Assembly: GCA_963932145.1 (NCBI GenBank)
Contig: OZ010580.1
Coordinates: forward strand, 37,616,261-37,680,260
Reading direction: 5' to 3'
DNA length: 64,000 nucleotides
From: Acanthosepion lycidas
Lineage: Eukaryota > Mollusca > Cephalopoda > Sepiida > Sepiidae
Part shown: piece by piece, positions 1 to 9,500 of the stretch
Numbering within the stretch: the first letter of the stretch is position 1
How the letters are laid out: each line of letters starts with the position of its first letter
Notes under the pieces: model-generated
What the model saw: only the letters and a program-made list of their open reading frames with translations
Databases searched by the model: none
What the model was told of the DNA's origin: nothing
Position numbers and translations under genes: made by a program

Positions 1-67
1 AAAAACAAAGGAATTGGCCTTTCCATTCCAATACTTTTGGAGGGGACTGCATATGAGATAATGATAT

Positions 68-235
68 ATAAATTTTTATATTCCAAGTACAATATTGGGG
101 GGAGAAAATGTATTGCCAAGTGGAAAAAAGTTTTTTCCGTGACATGTTTCATCTTTTAGGACTTAGTTGGACAAAATTTGCTACATTGGTGTATATGAAC
201 AAGGGATGCTGGGAGGTTTAAATTAAAATTATTTT
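68..235 (-). repeat. Solo or truncated PLE terminal repeat (pLTR)
   Basis: This stretch aligns by eye with the two direct repeats that flank the Penelope-like element at 5697-8286: a TA-rich start, an 'aatattggggg' block, 'aagtggaaaaa', then a segment ending 'gatgctggga'. On the minus strand it carries a hammerhead-like core (see the separate entry). No PLE coding sequence is visible beside it, so it is either a solo repeat or the edge of an element lying outside the window. Confidence 0.72.
138..178 (-). ncRNA. Degenerate hammerhead ribozyme-like motif in pLTR
   Basis: Read on the minus strand, the order is a TTTGT helix I strand, a damaged CTGATGA box (CCAACTA), an AGTCC stem II strand, an AGAT return strand, GAAAC, a two-base loop, then GTC followed by ACGG. 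GAAAC and the GTC cleavage triplet are intact but core box 1 is not, so this copy is unlikely to cleave. It is called mainly because the same position is hammerhead-like in the sister copies at 5763-5812, 8196-8236 and 61985-62025. Confidence 0.45.
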
Positions 236-371
236 TTGTATATAATCTTGTCAATTTAATGTAAATTATTTTTCTTTTTGTTTTCATCACTTTTATTATT
301 AAATATCCTGAACTGTGATAATTCCTGGCAGATCTTCTATTATTGCATTACAGGAAAACCTTTTTCATACA

Positions 372-376
<5 letters not shown>

Positions 377-423
<47 letters not shown>
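377..423. repeat. (TA)n microsatellite
   Basis: A pure TA run of about 46 bases. It abuts a dispersed repeat (424-760) whose second copy at 13137 also abuts a long TA run, so the tract is probably the tail of that repeat. Confidence 0.95.
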
Positions 424-425
<2 letters not shown>

Positions 426-740
426 GACATAAGTATAATGTGAAAACCTAGAAAAAAATGGAGGAATTTTAGCATAAATTCTCAGAAAGAGTGCACTTAG
501 ATGATGATTTTCTAAGCATTGCTTAAATGTGGCATAAGATGGAAAGTACAGGGCACCTAGTGAGGATTGAACACACAACTCAGTTTTAGTTGTTCTACTG
601 AGACAGCTTGCTAACCATTATACTACATCAACATGCCCTACGTAGAATGTATATGAATGGGTTTCTCTTTGATATAACGAAATGAAATGGTTGTTGATTT
701 TTATGACATGCTTAACACTTAACAGGATTTAACATTTGCT
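424..740 (-). repeat. Dispersed repeat, second copy at 13137-13320
   Basis: Blocks such as 'cataagtataatgt', 'gaggaattttagca', 'agaatgtat..gaatgggtttctc' and 'tttttatgacatg..aacacttaac' occur in the same order at 13137-13320. The copy here is interrupted by a SINE at about 500-640. The orientation given assumes the TA tract is the 3' tail. Confidence 0.7.
500..640 (-). mobile_element. tRNA-derived SINE, family A
   Basis: On the minus strand there is a box A-like 'AATGGTTAGCAAGC' (about 609-622) and a box B 'GTTCAATCCTC' (562-572) at tRNA-like spacing, then a body ending in the 'tttagaaaatc' region. The same head-body layout recurs at 4640-4757, 34675-34790 and 43095-43275. It interrupts a repeat that is uninterrupted at 13195-13215. 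It is a pol III-type retroposon, not a functional tRNA gene. Confidence 0.7.
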
Positions 741-1845
741 ACTCATTCCATGAACCCTTTGATGACCACAGAATTATCTATCTCGAAGGCCATTCACAAG
801 GTGCAGCACAAAGGTTTATTACACAAGCTTGCCAGCTATGGAATCACTGGAATGGTCTTCTTGATAGTAGAATCTTTCCTAACAGATAGGTCCCTGAAAG
901 TAGTTATTAATGACCAGTCCTCCAAAGACTAGTGGTCAACACAGTTGTCCCCTCTTTTTGATTTATATAAATGATCTGCCTAAGAATATACTCAGATCAT
1001 TTGTAAATATCTATGCTGATGATACAACTATATACAGGTGTACCTCTAAAACTCTTGATTGGTGACTGATCTCTCTTCTGACCTTGCACAAACTACCCAG
1101 TGGGGTAAAAATTGTCTGGTTACATTCAATGCTTCAAAGACCAAGCTAGTTACATTCATCACTAATCAAACCTCAAACTTCCACCAGTCATGATGAACAG
1201 ATGCCCCCTCAAGGAGGCACAGTGCCAAGAAAAGACTATTGGGCCTTTAACTTGCACGTGACTTCAAGTGGAACATTGCTAAGGATGCAGGTAAAATGGT
1301 TGGCTTTCTGTACTGCATCAGTAAGTACTGCCGTGCTTTACATTTACAAGAGCCAGATTGGTCTGGAAATGAAATATTGTCATATTTGGGCAGGAACCAA
1401 CCAGGCCTCACTCTCCAGTCTTGATAGCGTCCAAAGGCATCTTTGAATCTGTGGGGGATGAGTTACTCTCCGGCCTCCAACTTATCTCCCACAGGCAGGA
1501 TGTAGCAAGCCTCTCACTACAGTATCACTTCTTCCATGGAAACTTCTTGGAAGAACTACATTCTGTGGTCCTACCAATTCAAACCTTCATGGCAAGGACA
1601 CACCATGCCACTTACATAGTGGCAAACCACTTGCATTCTCTTTGTATTCCATCACTGTGAAGTCAGTTCCACTTTAACAGCTTCTTCCCATGAGTCACTT
1701 CTCTGTGAAACCAACTCCCAAAAGGATTTTTACCTGATCATTACAATCTTCCACTCCTCTCAACACAAATTGCCTCCTAACATAACACTCTACCTTGATT
1801 GGGCCCTGAGCCTTGTAAAAGGCAAACCATACTGTAGAAAAAAAT
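740..1845 (+). pseudogene. Non-LTR retrotransposon RT relic (Jockey/CR1-like)
   Basis: Frame-broken reverse transcriptase. The piece at 750-932 reads like the RT palm entry (GLLHKLASYGI, then SFLTDRSLKVV). Near 965-1045 a fragment reads LIYINDLPK followed by the catalytic box IYADDTTIYR. A later piece (1421-1660) has the post-RT signature SHRQDVASLSLQYHFFHGN. The 3' untranslated part ('gggccctgagccttg', about 1800) is shared with the copies ending near 32240 and 35290. Stops and frameshifts occur throughout, so it is dead. The clade name is inferred from the C-terminal signature typical of Jockey-superfamily elements. Confidence 0.85.
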
Positions 1846-1929
1846 TATTAGAGAAGCATAAGTCACATTGCCTTTCTGAAAGAAGGCCATGCAATATGAG
1901 ATTCTTAATCAATTCAGTGTTGATTAGGG

Positions 1930-2010
1930 TCTCTAATAGTTAGAAATTTCAATGAAAAGTAGCACTGGCTGCTTGGTCTATGAATTCTGAATGTTTCCTG
2001 CTAATATTAT
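1930..2010 (+). repeat. 3' end of the RT family found at 22090 and 26490
   Basis: A block 'aatttcaatgaaaagtagcactggctgcttggtc' followed by 'tgaatgtttcct' matches the ends of the 22090-22640 and 26490-26975 repeats. Only the terminal part is present, as in 5'-truncated retroposons. Confidence 0.55.
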
Positions 2011-3400
2011 GATCACCATATGCTATGAGCAAAAAGAAAATAGCAATTATTTACTTGTAAAGTACGTAAAAATTCTTAACTTTCACTATTTAAGCAATAA
2101 TAGGCTTGATCAGTCTCAAATGAGTGATCTCCAAATGTTGTGAGCATAAAGGAAAGAGTAGTCATTTACTTGTAAAATCTTTCACCTCTATCATCTTATT
2201 CAGTGCCTACAACAAAATTTCCTTTGGCCAGGCAAGAAAAAAAATGAAAAAGAAACATATGCAGTTCATTCTCATTTATAGTCTGAACAGTCATCCTCTT
2301 TACATCACTTTACATCTGTCTGGAAATAACACCTATAAAATATCACCATGAGTCAGGCAGTTGGCCAACAATCTGCCAAAGATAAAAACCATCTTTATTG
2401 ACTCCCTCCCCTTGGTCAAAAGGGACAGGTTTTTTTGCTTTTTTTTCATTATCTATTCACTGATTTTTAGTAATAAAAACCTGATATTCTCATTTAGTGA
2501 GTAGATAAAAATGACAATACCATGATGAGATTTTTGCCCTCGGGTTATTTTCAGCAGAAGTTGGAGATGATAACAGAGCAGATATCCGGGGCTAAAGGAC
2601 AGTGATACAGACATGCAGTTTGGTTTGTTCAGGAAGTGAAAGAATCCTATAAAGGGATCAGTGATATGGTTATAGTTGCAGTAGTATATGGTGATTGGAA
2701 TGGGGCTTGGGATGGGCATTTTTGTGGTGTGTCGGGGAGGGGGGTGATTCTATTACCAAAATAAATTAATAAAAAAAAATGTGTCTCTGTTGAAAGAGAA
2801 AGCAGCCTGAGGCTAGTTAGTGATTTATTCTGCATCTCTCTTGGCTGTCCATGCTCTCTCCCTGACATTCACTTCCTCTAGTTATCTACCTTCATTAAAG
2901 ATCGCAGGCGATGCCTCATACTACCCTCTGCAATCTCCTTGCTCCCCTACATCCACCTACAGATGTGCTCTCTGTTGTCACCAACTGATGGGTCACCCTA
3001 ATGAAGATCACCGACACTGACATTGGTATTCCTTGGTGGTTGCTTGAGGTTATACAACGATGAAGGTGACTGATAATGCAGACAACTGCATTTTTTGGTA
3101 GTTTTCAGTCTTAATTTCTAAGCTGCTATTCTCTCAGTTCTATAAAGCTTCAGGCTTTTATAAACAAGAGATTGGGTCAAAATTTGGTTTCTTGGAAAAA
3201 GTCTTTTAACATATATTAAGAAATTATATAGGAAATATTACATTAGATAATTATTTTGAATTTGACTTAGAAATTCAAATTTCATGATGAAAAAAACCTT
3301 GCAAGGACATTTTCAGTAATAATTCTGGATTGCCATTTGAAATTAAGAAAACTGATTAGAAAGCAAATATATATAAACACTTCTGGAGCTATTATTCAAG
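2011..3400. other. No gene recognised
   Basis: Anonymous AT-rich DNA. A partial duplication of a segment ending 'catttacttgtaaa' is visible (about 2035-2085 and 2135-2185). The short open frames here have no recognisable motif. Confidence 0.6.
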
Positions 3401-3409
3401 AAAATGAAA

Positions 3410-3815
3410 GATGCTTAGTAATCATGAATGTGCTTGGATTATTTCCAAAATAAAGAAGGATATTCAGATAGCTGATAATGATGAACATTTGCTGATTCCT
3501 TTTCAAAACAAAAGAAGGATGCTCAAATATCAGATAATTATAAATGTGTGCAGATTCCTTTCTAAAATAAAGAAGGATGCTCAAATAGCAGATAATGATG
3601 AGTGTAAGTAGATTCATTTCCCAAATAAAGAAGGATGCTCAAATAGCAAATAATTATCAACGTGTACTGATTCATTTCCAAAATAAAGAAGGATGCTCAA
3701 ATAGCAGATTATGATGAACGTGTTCAGATTCATTTCTTTAATAAAGAAGAATATTCACATAACAATCAATGATGAACATGCCTGGGTTAATTCCCAATAA
3801 AGAAAACAGGCCAAA
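3410..3815. repeat. Tandem array, unit about 62 bp
   Basis: About six diverged units, each containing 'aataaagaaggatgctcaaa', then 'agataatgatgaa', then 'gtgcagattcatttcc'. Open frames on both strands through it are by-products of the periodicity. A minisatellite with no protein inferred. Confidence 0.9.
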
Positions 3816-4635
3816 TTGAAAGACATTTTTCCATTTAATAGGCATTAAAATAAATGAATATAGTTTTTATGTCATCTGGAATGAAAATTTCTTACCAAAT
3901 ACCACCTGTCAAAGCCTGCAGATAGTGGAAAAAGTTCACAAACATATATGTATTTAATTTGCTTGTGTATATGATGCATTTTATTGAAGTCTTTAACAGA
4001 CTAATGCCCACAGCAATTTATCTAAATCCATAACCATAACACTTGTGCTGCATTTAATGTTTGCAGAAATGTATCTCATACATGCGAGCAATTATAGCAA
4101 GTCTAACTTTATAATAAATGTCCTCATAATTAAATCCATTAATGCATGTCATAAGTTCTTTATTCGAAATAGCTGGTTGGTTGATCTTTAAAGTAAATTG
4201 TTTGCTTTATCACTGTAAGAAAATATTTTTAAATATTTAAAAAAATAAATGTATTTATTATGCAATGAAGAGGAGAATATTTTTCAAGCATTTAAAAGAT
4301 TTCACTTGAGTTTTATATAAGAAAAAATAAAGCCTCACCTGTTTGCATTCACTTCATGCTAATGTCCTATAGAAAGCCATAATTCCATTTTTATTAACTA
4401 TGGTTAATAGCAATGTGATGTGTTCTCTTTAATGTTGGCTTGTAGCCCATTCAGGAGAAGGACTACAATGAATGCAAACCTTAGAGAAGGCAATGTTCTG
4501 AAAAAGCTATGGCTGCACAAACAATAAAGGAAAGGGAAACTAAGGAGAGCCTTGATCACCTACATCCAAAAAGTACATTGCATTTTTAAAAAATTAGTTT
4601 TGTAATTTCTGATACAAAAATGCAAATCTATACAA
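3816..4635. other. No gene recognised
   Basis: AT-rich sequence without motif, long frame or repeat structure that I can support. Confidence 0.55.
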
Positions 4636-4639
4636 GTAT

Positions 4640-4757
4640 TTACCATATTAAGTTAGTTTGGTACAAGGCCAAAAGTGTGAACGTCAGGTGAGGATCAAAC
4701 ACATTACAGTACTAAGCCTAGCTTACTAACAAGAGTTCTCCATTGCGGTATCTTAAA
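4640..4757 (-). mobile_element. tRNA-derived SINE, family A (partial)
   Basis: The minus strand has 'GTTTGATCCTC' (box B, 4690-4700) and a degraded box A with 'TTAGTAAGC' near 4720. Layout and flanking words match the family A copy at 500-640. Confidence 0.55.
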
Positions 4758-5219
4758 TATACTGTATTTGCTGGGCTTTAGTGATGCATGATTCACAAAT
4801 GTATTTGGGGGATGACCGCCCATCAAGTTTCAGTAAATAGATTCCTTATTCTAAAGCTAATATACATCATACTGGGCTTGAAGGGGGATAAAGGATTTGA
4901 AAGAATATTTGCAAATAAAGATCATCATCAACCTTTGACTGTTTTACTTTACGACTACGAGCATAAATTGGTATGTCAAACCATCTGATCATCACTGATC
5001 TGCATCTGGAAGCATGATTGTTTCCTAGATTGGTGTATGGCAATTTCCACCCCAGTTCCTGACAGCAATAGTATTACCTTGTATGTCTCAAGCTTAGTGT
5101 TAGAGTATCCTCGGTGCAACACATTTCCCTACCATCAGATCCATTTGTGTCTTTGAGATTTTTCTTCAAAAAAACAAAAAAAAAACAAACCCAAACAAAC
5201 AAGATATCTAGCAATAGAA

Positions 5220-5390
5220 AATTGTTCTTCTCTATAACCAATAGCTGGAGGTAGAAGAGATGGATTCATACATTTTGCAATGGTATTTGTGTATAAATGA
5301 ATGGAACAAAATTGACTGGAATTTCAATTTTGAATTCAGCTCTCTGATTTCTCATTCCAAGACACTATCCATTACACCACCTGTGTATAT
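5220..5390 (-). mobile_element. SINE family C (tRNA-like head, minus strand)
   Basis: On the minus strand: 'GTGTAATGGATAGTGTC' (box A-like), 'cagagagctgaattc', 'attccagtcaa', then 'gaatccatctcttc'. The same ordered words occur at 14722-14830, 27655-27745 and 56785-56960 on the plus strand. A palindromic MITE is inserted at its head end. Confidence 0.6.
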
Positions 5391-5397
5391 ATATATA

Positions 5398-5473
5398 TTA
5401 GGTTGGTGCAAAAATATTGTCGTTTTCTCACATATGTTACTATGTGAGAAAATGACAACATTTTTGCACCAAC

Positions 5474-5477
<4 letters not shown>
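5398..5477. mobile_element. Palindromic mariner-end MITE (80 bp)
   Basis: Starts TTAGGTTGGTGCAAAA and ends with its exact reverse complement, flanked by TA on both sides (5396-5397 and 5478-5479). The interior is also largely complementary around 'gtgagaaaa', so the whole element can fold as one hairpin. It sits in a TA-rich target. Confidence 0.93.

Positions 5478-5506
<29 letters not shown>
5478..5506. repeat. (TA)n microsatellite
   Basis: TA run directly abutting the MITE; probably the rest of the tract into which it inserted. Confidence 0.9.
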
Positions 5507-5507
<1 letters not shown>

Positions 5508-5509
<2 letters not shown>

Positions 5510-5670
5510 ATATACTCATGTATCATGCAAGCTTTAAAGACCTAATTATGAAGCTAATTTGACTATAGTAAATGCAAATATAGTTTGCTCAATAGCAGTG
5601 CCAGGTCCAGCTGTACATACACTAATATCTCATGTATAATGTGACTCCCTTAAAATTATATTAAAGTATC
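5508..5670. mobile_element. Foldback MITE-like repeat (copy 1)
   Basis: A roughly 160-bp repeat beginning 'tatactcatgtatcatg', then 'gaagctaatttgac', 'agtaaatg', and later 'atctcatgtataatg'. A sister copy lies at 14155-14355, where the two ends are recognisably inverted. No coding sequence. Confidence 0.6.
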
Positions 5671-5696
5671 TAGGGTATATATCATATATATATATA

Positions 5697-5862
5697 ACAA
5701 TATATATTTTTATATAACAGGAAGAGTATTAGGAAAATTGTATGACAAAGTGGAAAAAGATTACTTGTGATGTGTTTCATCCTTCTGGACTTCTTTGGAC
5801 TAAATTTGTTGGTAGGACTGCACATGCATGCAACAGAGGGGTGCTGAGAATTTTTAATTTTT
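5697..5862 (-). repeat. PLE terminal repeat (pLTR), EN side
   Basis: Matches 8134-8286 through 'tatatttttatata', 'acaaagtggaaaaag', 'ttacttgtga' and 'gcagaggggtgctg'-like blocks. Downstream of the endonuclease region in element sense. Confidence 0.85.
5763..5812 (-). ncRNA. Degenerate hammerhead ribozyme-like motif (pLTR)
   Basis: Minus strand: GTCC-AGAA-GGAT can form stem II, followed by intact GAAAC, a short loop, and ATC in place of the GTC cleavage triplet, then ACAAG as helix I strand. Core box 1 is lost (CCAAAGA). A relic, supported by comparison with the other pLTRs. Confidence 0.45.
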
Positions 5863-5989
5863 TTTTATCTAACCGAATTCATTTAGAGTATCTTTTTTTT
5901 TATTACTGTTGTAAGTAGGTATTTCACACTGATATTAGAAGTTCTGCCATGAATGGTGAAATGTTATAAAAGCCACGGCACAAATTTAC

Positions 5990-6290
5990 TGTAGATGATC
6001 TTGTGATTACAATACTCTCTAGGCATTTATGTCATAGTCAATTATTTTCTCCTTTGATCAGAGTAGCATTTTTTTATATCAAATTTGTGGTCAGTCTCAT
6101 TATGGTGGGCAACCAACACATTTGATATATTATTTTGTAAAATGTCCCTTTTGTGTTCATATAATTTTTTATTCAGATTCCTTGACATTTCTCCAATTTC
6201 GTGATAATTATTGCAGCCAATGGAGTAAACTCTTCCTTTAGGTTTTACCTTATTTTGTTTAATATTGACAAAGGCTTTTATTGTTTTGGA
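5990..6290 (-). pseudogene. GIY-YIG endonuclease region of the PLE
   Basis: The minus strand reads GRVYSIGCNNYHEIGEMSR, then NKKLYEHKRDI and NVLVAHHNETDHKF. This is the order expected for a PLE GIY-YIG domain: a tyrosine-led first motif, a CxxC-like knuckle, an IGE/IGK-type second motif with the following arginine, a basic helix, and a His-rich motif. In PLEs this domain follows the RT and provides the nick for target-primed synthesis. The second knuckle cysteine reads Tyr and the YIG is EIG, so the copy is degraded. The segment at 61798-61860 is a better-preserved relative. Confidence 0.75.
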
Positions 6291-6539
6291 TGTAGTTATA
6301 ACAACTTTTACGTTGAGTTTAGATAGATTCTTTTCGATTGTAGATATGATAGAATTAGTGGGTAGGATAATATATTTTTTGATTCACTGGATTTCTCATT
6401 GGTGGGGGCTGTTTTTTGTTTTGGAATATTTTATGGGACTTTTGTTTCAGATTCAATTATACATGATTATAATACTGAAAGTGTTTTCAATGTATTTCTC
6501 TTCTTTGTGTAAATAATCCCAGCTGCATATTTGTAGTGC

Positions 6540-8030
6540 TCTTAGGTAGACTGATGATTATACTATTATTATTATTTTGTTGTCATGATGGGATTAGAAA
6601 TTTATTAGGTTGTTTTTATTGCTTGATTTCCAGTGGACACAGAGTTTTAAACCTTTGTTAACATGGTGAATCTTGATATACAGGAAAGGTAAGGAGTTTT
6701 CATATGGAAATTCTATTTTATGTTCAACTTTGTTTAGTTGATCTACTAGGTCAGTATCATGAGGATATATAAGTAGAGCATAATCAATATAATGGAAGTA
6801 TATTGTTTTAAAAATATTTTTAAAAACTACCAGATTCAAGTAATTCTAAGAAGATACATGCCATCATTCCACTGAGAGGTGATCCCATTGCTAATCCAAA
6901 TTTTTGTTTGTAACAATCATTATTAAATGTGAAGTAGCATTGATTGGTGACAAGATGACAGATTTTTATTATTTTAGCTGTTGATAGAGAGCCTTTATTT
7001 TTGATTGTGTTAGATGCTTTTTAGGAGATTTAGGTATTTTTCAACTGGGATGTTGGTGTAGAGAGATTTTATGTCTAGACTGGCCATGCATTTGTTGGTT
7101 ATGTTCATTTACCTTAGTTTTTCAACTAGGCTATCTGAGTTCTTTGTTTGAATTTTTGTTATGGCTTTTGACAGTTTATAGGGGGAGGTGCTGAGATAAT
7201 GGAGTGCATTGGTATACCAGTTTTCTCGGTTTTAAGGAGACTATAAAGTTTTGGTGTTCTGAGGTGATATTCTTTGAGTTTGTACCATGATTTCTTTTCA
7301 TTTTTAGTTAGTTTCCTGATCTCCTTGTTAAAGTTTTGTGTTTTGGTAGTTATTCTTTTTTCATTTATTTTTTCATGTGTGTCAATGTCATTGAGTAGAG
7401 AGTTCATTTTTTCTATGTATGTATTCTTGTTCATGATCACAATCCCCACCTCCCCTGTCAGAGGGAGTAAAGGGCATTTCCTTATTTCTGACTAGGTTCT
7501 TTAGTGCATTTAGGTGTCTCAGTGGTAATGTATTTTCATTGTTGGTTTTTATAGTAGTTATTATGCCTTGAATGAAAACTTTGATGATATCGAAGTTGCT
7601 TTGCTTATGATTTTTTACTATAGTATCTGCTATGTCTCCTTCATGGATTCCAGTGGCAAATTTTAAACTGAAGCTGAGGACTTCTCGTTTTGTATTGGAA
7701 AGCTTTATATCTGATAAATTTTCTATTAGATTAGGCTTTCCGACTTATTTCCACTTTTGTTGTTGCTACATCGGTTGATGAGTTTTTATCTCTGTTGTTT
7801 TGATTGTCACTCATTCTTTTGATAGTTTGGTGTAGTTGAACCATTTCCGGTTTTGTTACGACATTCTTTTCATGGAGTTGCATTCCAGCAGTTCTGGCTT
7901 TTTTAGTGGTTAGTTTTTGTGAAACTTCTAGTTGTTTGGCAGATGCGTTTAGGAAATTGCATGCGTATGTTGGAAAAATGTGGTGTTCCATGTATTTTGT
8001 GTGTGCATAATGTGATGACTTTTTTATCAA
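6540..8030 (-). pseudogene. PLE reverse transcriptase relic
   Basis: Pieces on the minus strand: 8030-7731 (an N-terminal stretch rich in Lys, Gln and Thr, opening MIKKSSHYAH); 7449-7159 (IVIMNKNTYIEKMNSLL, and later LRTPKLYSLLKTEKTGIPMH, which is the PLE 'P-K-LYGLPKIHKP' region); and 6839-6594 (HYIDYALLIYPHDTDLV, then NSLPFLYIKIHH). The last piece contains the YxDD box, but as YIDY, so the second catalytic aspartate is missing. Known PLE RTs resemble telomerase RT. The fragmentary frame argues for an old inactive insertion. Confidence 0.85.
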
Positions 8031-8133
8031 TGCATTTCAGTAAGAATTTTTTCAGTTTCTAAATGACTTGGCCAACGTTAGGAGTTTTTGGTATTTTTTA
8101 ATAATTTGGTGTTTTTCCAATATGAGACAAGGA

Positions 8134-8286
8134 TATATATTTTTATATATCAGGAACAATATTGGGGAAATTGGATGACAAAGTGGAAAAAGTTTACTTG
8201 TGACGTGTTTTGTCCTTCAGGACATCATTTGTTATGTTGGTAGAATTACACATGTGCATGGCAGAGGGGTGCTGGGAATTTCCCCA
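8134..8286 (-). repeat. PLE terminal repeat (pLTR), N-terminal side
   Basis: Direct counterpart of 5697-5862, including 'aacaatattggggaaattg', 'gacaaagtggaaaaag' and 'gcagaggggtgctggg'. It ends where a TA/TG microsatellite begins. Confidence 0.87.
8196..8236 (-). ncRNA. Hammerhead ribozyme-like motif (pLTR)
   Basis: Minus strand: TGATG (shortened core box 1), TCC-TGAA-GGA with flanking G/C forming a clean stem II, CAAAAC (GAAAC with one change), AC loop, then GTC and ACAAGT. The helix I partner strand is poor here. Stem II and the cleavage triplet are the best preserved of the three family members. Confidence 0.55.
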
Positions 8287-8289
8287 TCA

Positions 8290-8430
8290 TATATATATAT
8301 ATATATGTGTGTGTGTATGGAGAGAGAAAGGTGAATGACCAGTTTTACAAACAAAAAGTACATATATATGTGTGTGTGTAAATATATATGTGTGTGTGTG
8401 TGTGTGTATATATATGGAGAGAGAGAGGAG
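8290..8430. repeat. Mixed TA/TG/GA microsatellite
   Basis: TA, TG and GA runs, with a partial duplication of the block 'gaatgaccagtt..acaa' (about 8333 and 8430). Confidence 0.9.
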
Positions 8431-8439
8431 AATGACCAG

Positions 8440-8722
8440 TTCTGCAAGCAATAAGTACAGATGAAGAAACCATCAGCATAGAACTTAGTATTATGACTAA
8501 CAATTTCAACATTGAAATGATTAGACGTAGCTGTGAATCTTAGTCTTGGGTATGACAGTAAACTGCATTCATCAGCAAGGCTTCTGATTGGGAGACTGGA
8601 GGTCTTGATGAGCATGGAACAACCTCTTAACTGCTGCTGTTCCCAGGTCTGACCTGGGGTGGTAGCACTTATTAGGGTCCCAGCTATGGAAAAATAGTGA
8701 ACCCCCAAACAAACACAAAGCA
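8440..8722 (+). repeat. Composite dispersed repeat R, copy 1
   Basis: Contains, in order, 'agtcttgggtatgac', 'agcaaggcttctgattggga', 'catggaacaacctcttaa', 'gacctggggtggtagcac' and 'agggtcccagctatgg'. The same order occurs at 45510-45700 and 57840-58220. In those copies an AT-rich array of about 36-bp units follows directly; here that part (9090-9245) is separated by an inserted RT tail. Confidence 0.75.
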
Positions 8723-8724
8723 CT

Positions 8725-9085
8725 ATTTTTTTTCTTTTTATGTGCCGTGTCCTTTCAGGAAGTAGGTGATCATGGCTCTCCCTCTATCCATTGCAGCTTT
8801 TCTCTGCTTCCTGCCCCAGACCACATTCTGTCATCCACTTGCTTAAGCCCACCAGGTATGTCACACATTGTTTCCCCCTGTCTCTCTTTCCCTCTATTTG
8901 ACCCATGAGTGTCAGATTCTCCAGGCCCTCCTTCCTCATTATGTGTTCCAGAAACTTCAGCTGCCTCTTCCTGATGTTAAGTATAAGCCTCCTCATTGTT
9001 TACAACCTCTCCAAGACCTCATCATTACTCACATGCTCATTCCATGATATTCTTAGCATCCTTCTGTAGAACCATAACTCCAATG
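8725..9085 (-). pseudogene. RT C-terminal relic ('HIMRKEGLENLTL' family)
   Basis: The minus-strand frame from 8996 reads KRQLKFLEHIMRKEGLENLT, then EGKRDRGKQCVTYL and LSKWM. This is the tail found after the RT domain in a widespread invertebrate non-LTR family. The same tail recurs at 22800-23430, 32595-32830, 44620-44960 and 46180-46300. It appears to split composite repeat R. 5'-truncated and non-functional. Confidence 0.8.
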
Positions 9086-9089
9086 CCTC

Positions 9090-9245
9090 AAGTCTTAATA
9101 CATTTTATATAAAAAATGACCAAATATACATATATATAGCAACATTACCAACAATACCTATTTATAGTATATATTTAGTTGAAGCCATAAAATTGTGTTC
9201 AAAATATTTAGATTTTGGCATTAAAACCCATAAAGTTTGCCACTA
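9090..9245 (+). repeat. Composite repeat R, distal AT-rich part
   Basis: 'aatgaccaaatatacat', 'attaccaacaata' and 'aagccataaaattgtgttca' match 45750-45920. This joins with 8440-8722 if the RT tail between them is removed. Confidence 0.65.
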
Positions 9246-9500
9246 TACAAAATCAAACTAACAACTTGTGAAGCTAGTAGAAAGCTCATTGAAACAATTA
9301 CTATGAGAATATTTATAGATAACACACAGGAATCTATGTTACTGCAGTTGGAAAATGACATAACCTGAGATGCCAGATCAGAACTCATAACATTGCAGAT
9401 CGTTCTTTGGATTTTATCAAGAATCTGTAGATGTATAGAAGAAGCACCTGACCAAGGTAGAAGAGTAGGAAGATTGTATAGCATCAATAATGATAACCCA
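9246..9500 (-). pseudogene. Jockey-like RT C-terminal fragment
   Basis: Minus-strand words LPWSGASSIHLQILDKIQRTICNV and SSDLASQV match the RT tail seen intact at 30503-31189 (VFDKIQRRICNIIGPDLASH). Short, truncated on both sides. Confidence 0.7.

Larger units (their letters stand above)
5697..8286 (-). mobile_element. Penelope-like element (PLE), nearly full-length, dead
   Basis: A roughly 2.6-kb unit flanked by direct repeats of about 150 bp (5697-5862 and 8134-8286), the pLTR arrangement known for Penelope-like elements. Between them the minus strand reads, in order, an N-terminal region, an RT-like core and a GIY-YIG endonuclease-like region. Each pLTR carries a hammerhead-like motif, a known feature of PLEs. 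Stops, shifts and a damaged catalytic box show it is inactive. The sister terminal repeats at 68-235 and 61930-62065 show the family was multi-copy. Confidence 0.85.

Noticed and set aside
8232..8723. 163-codon minus-strand frame
   Set aside because: It crosses a pLTR edge, a TA/TG microsatellite and composite repeat R; all three are explained as repeats.
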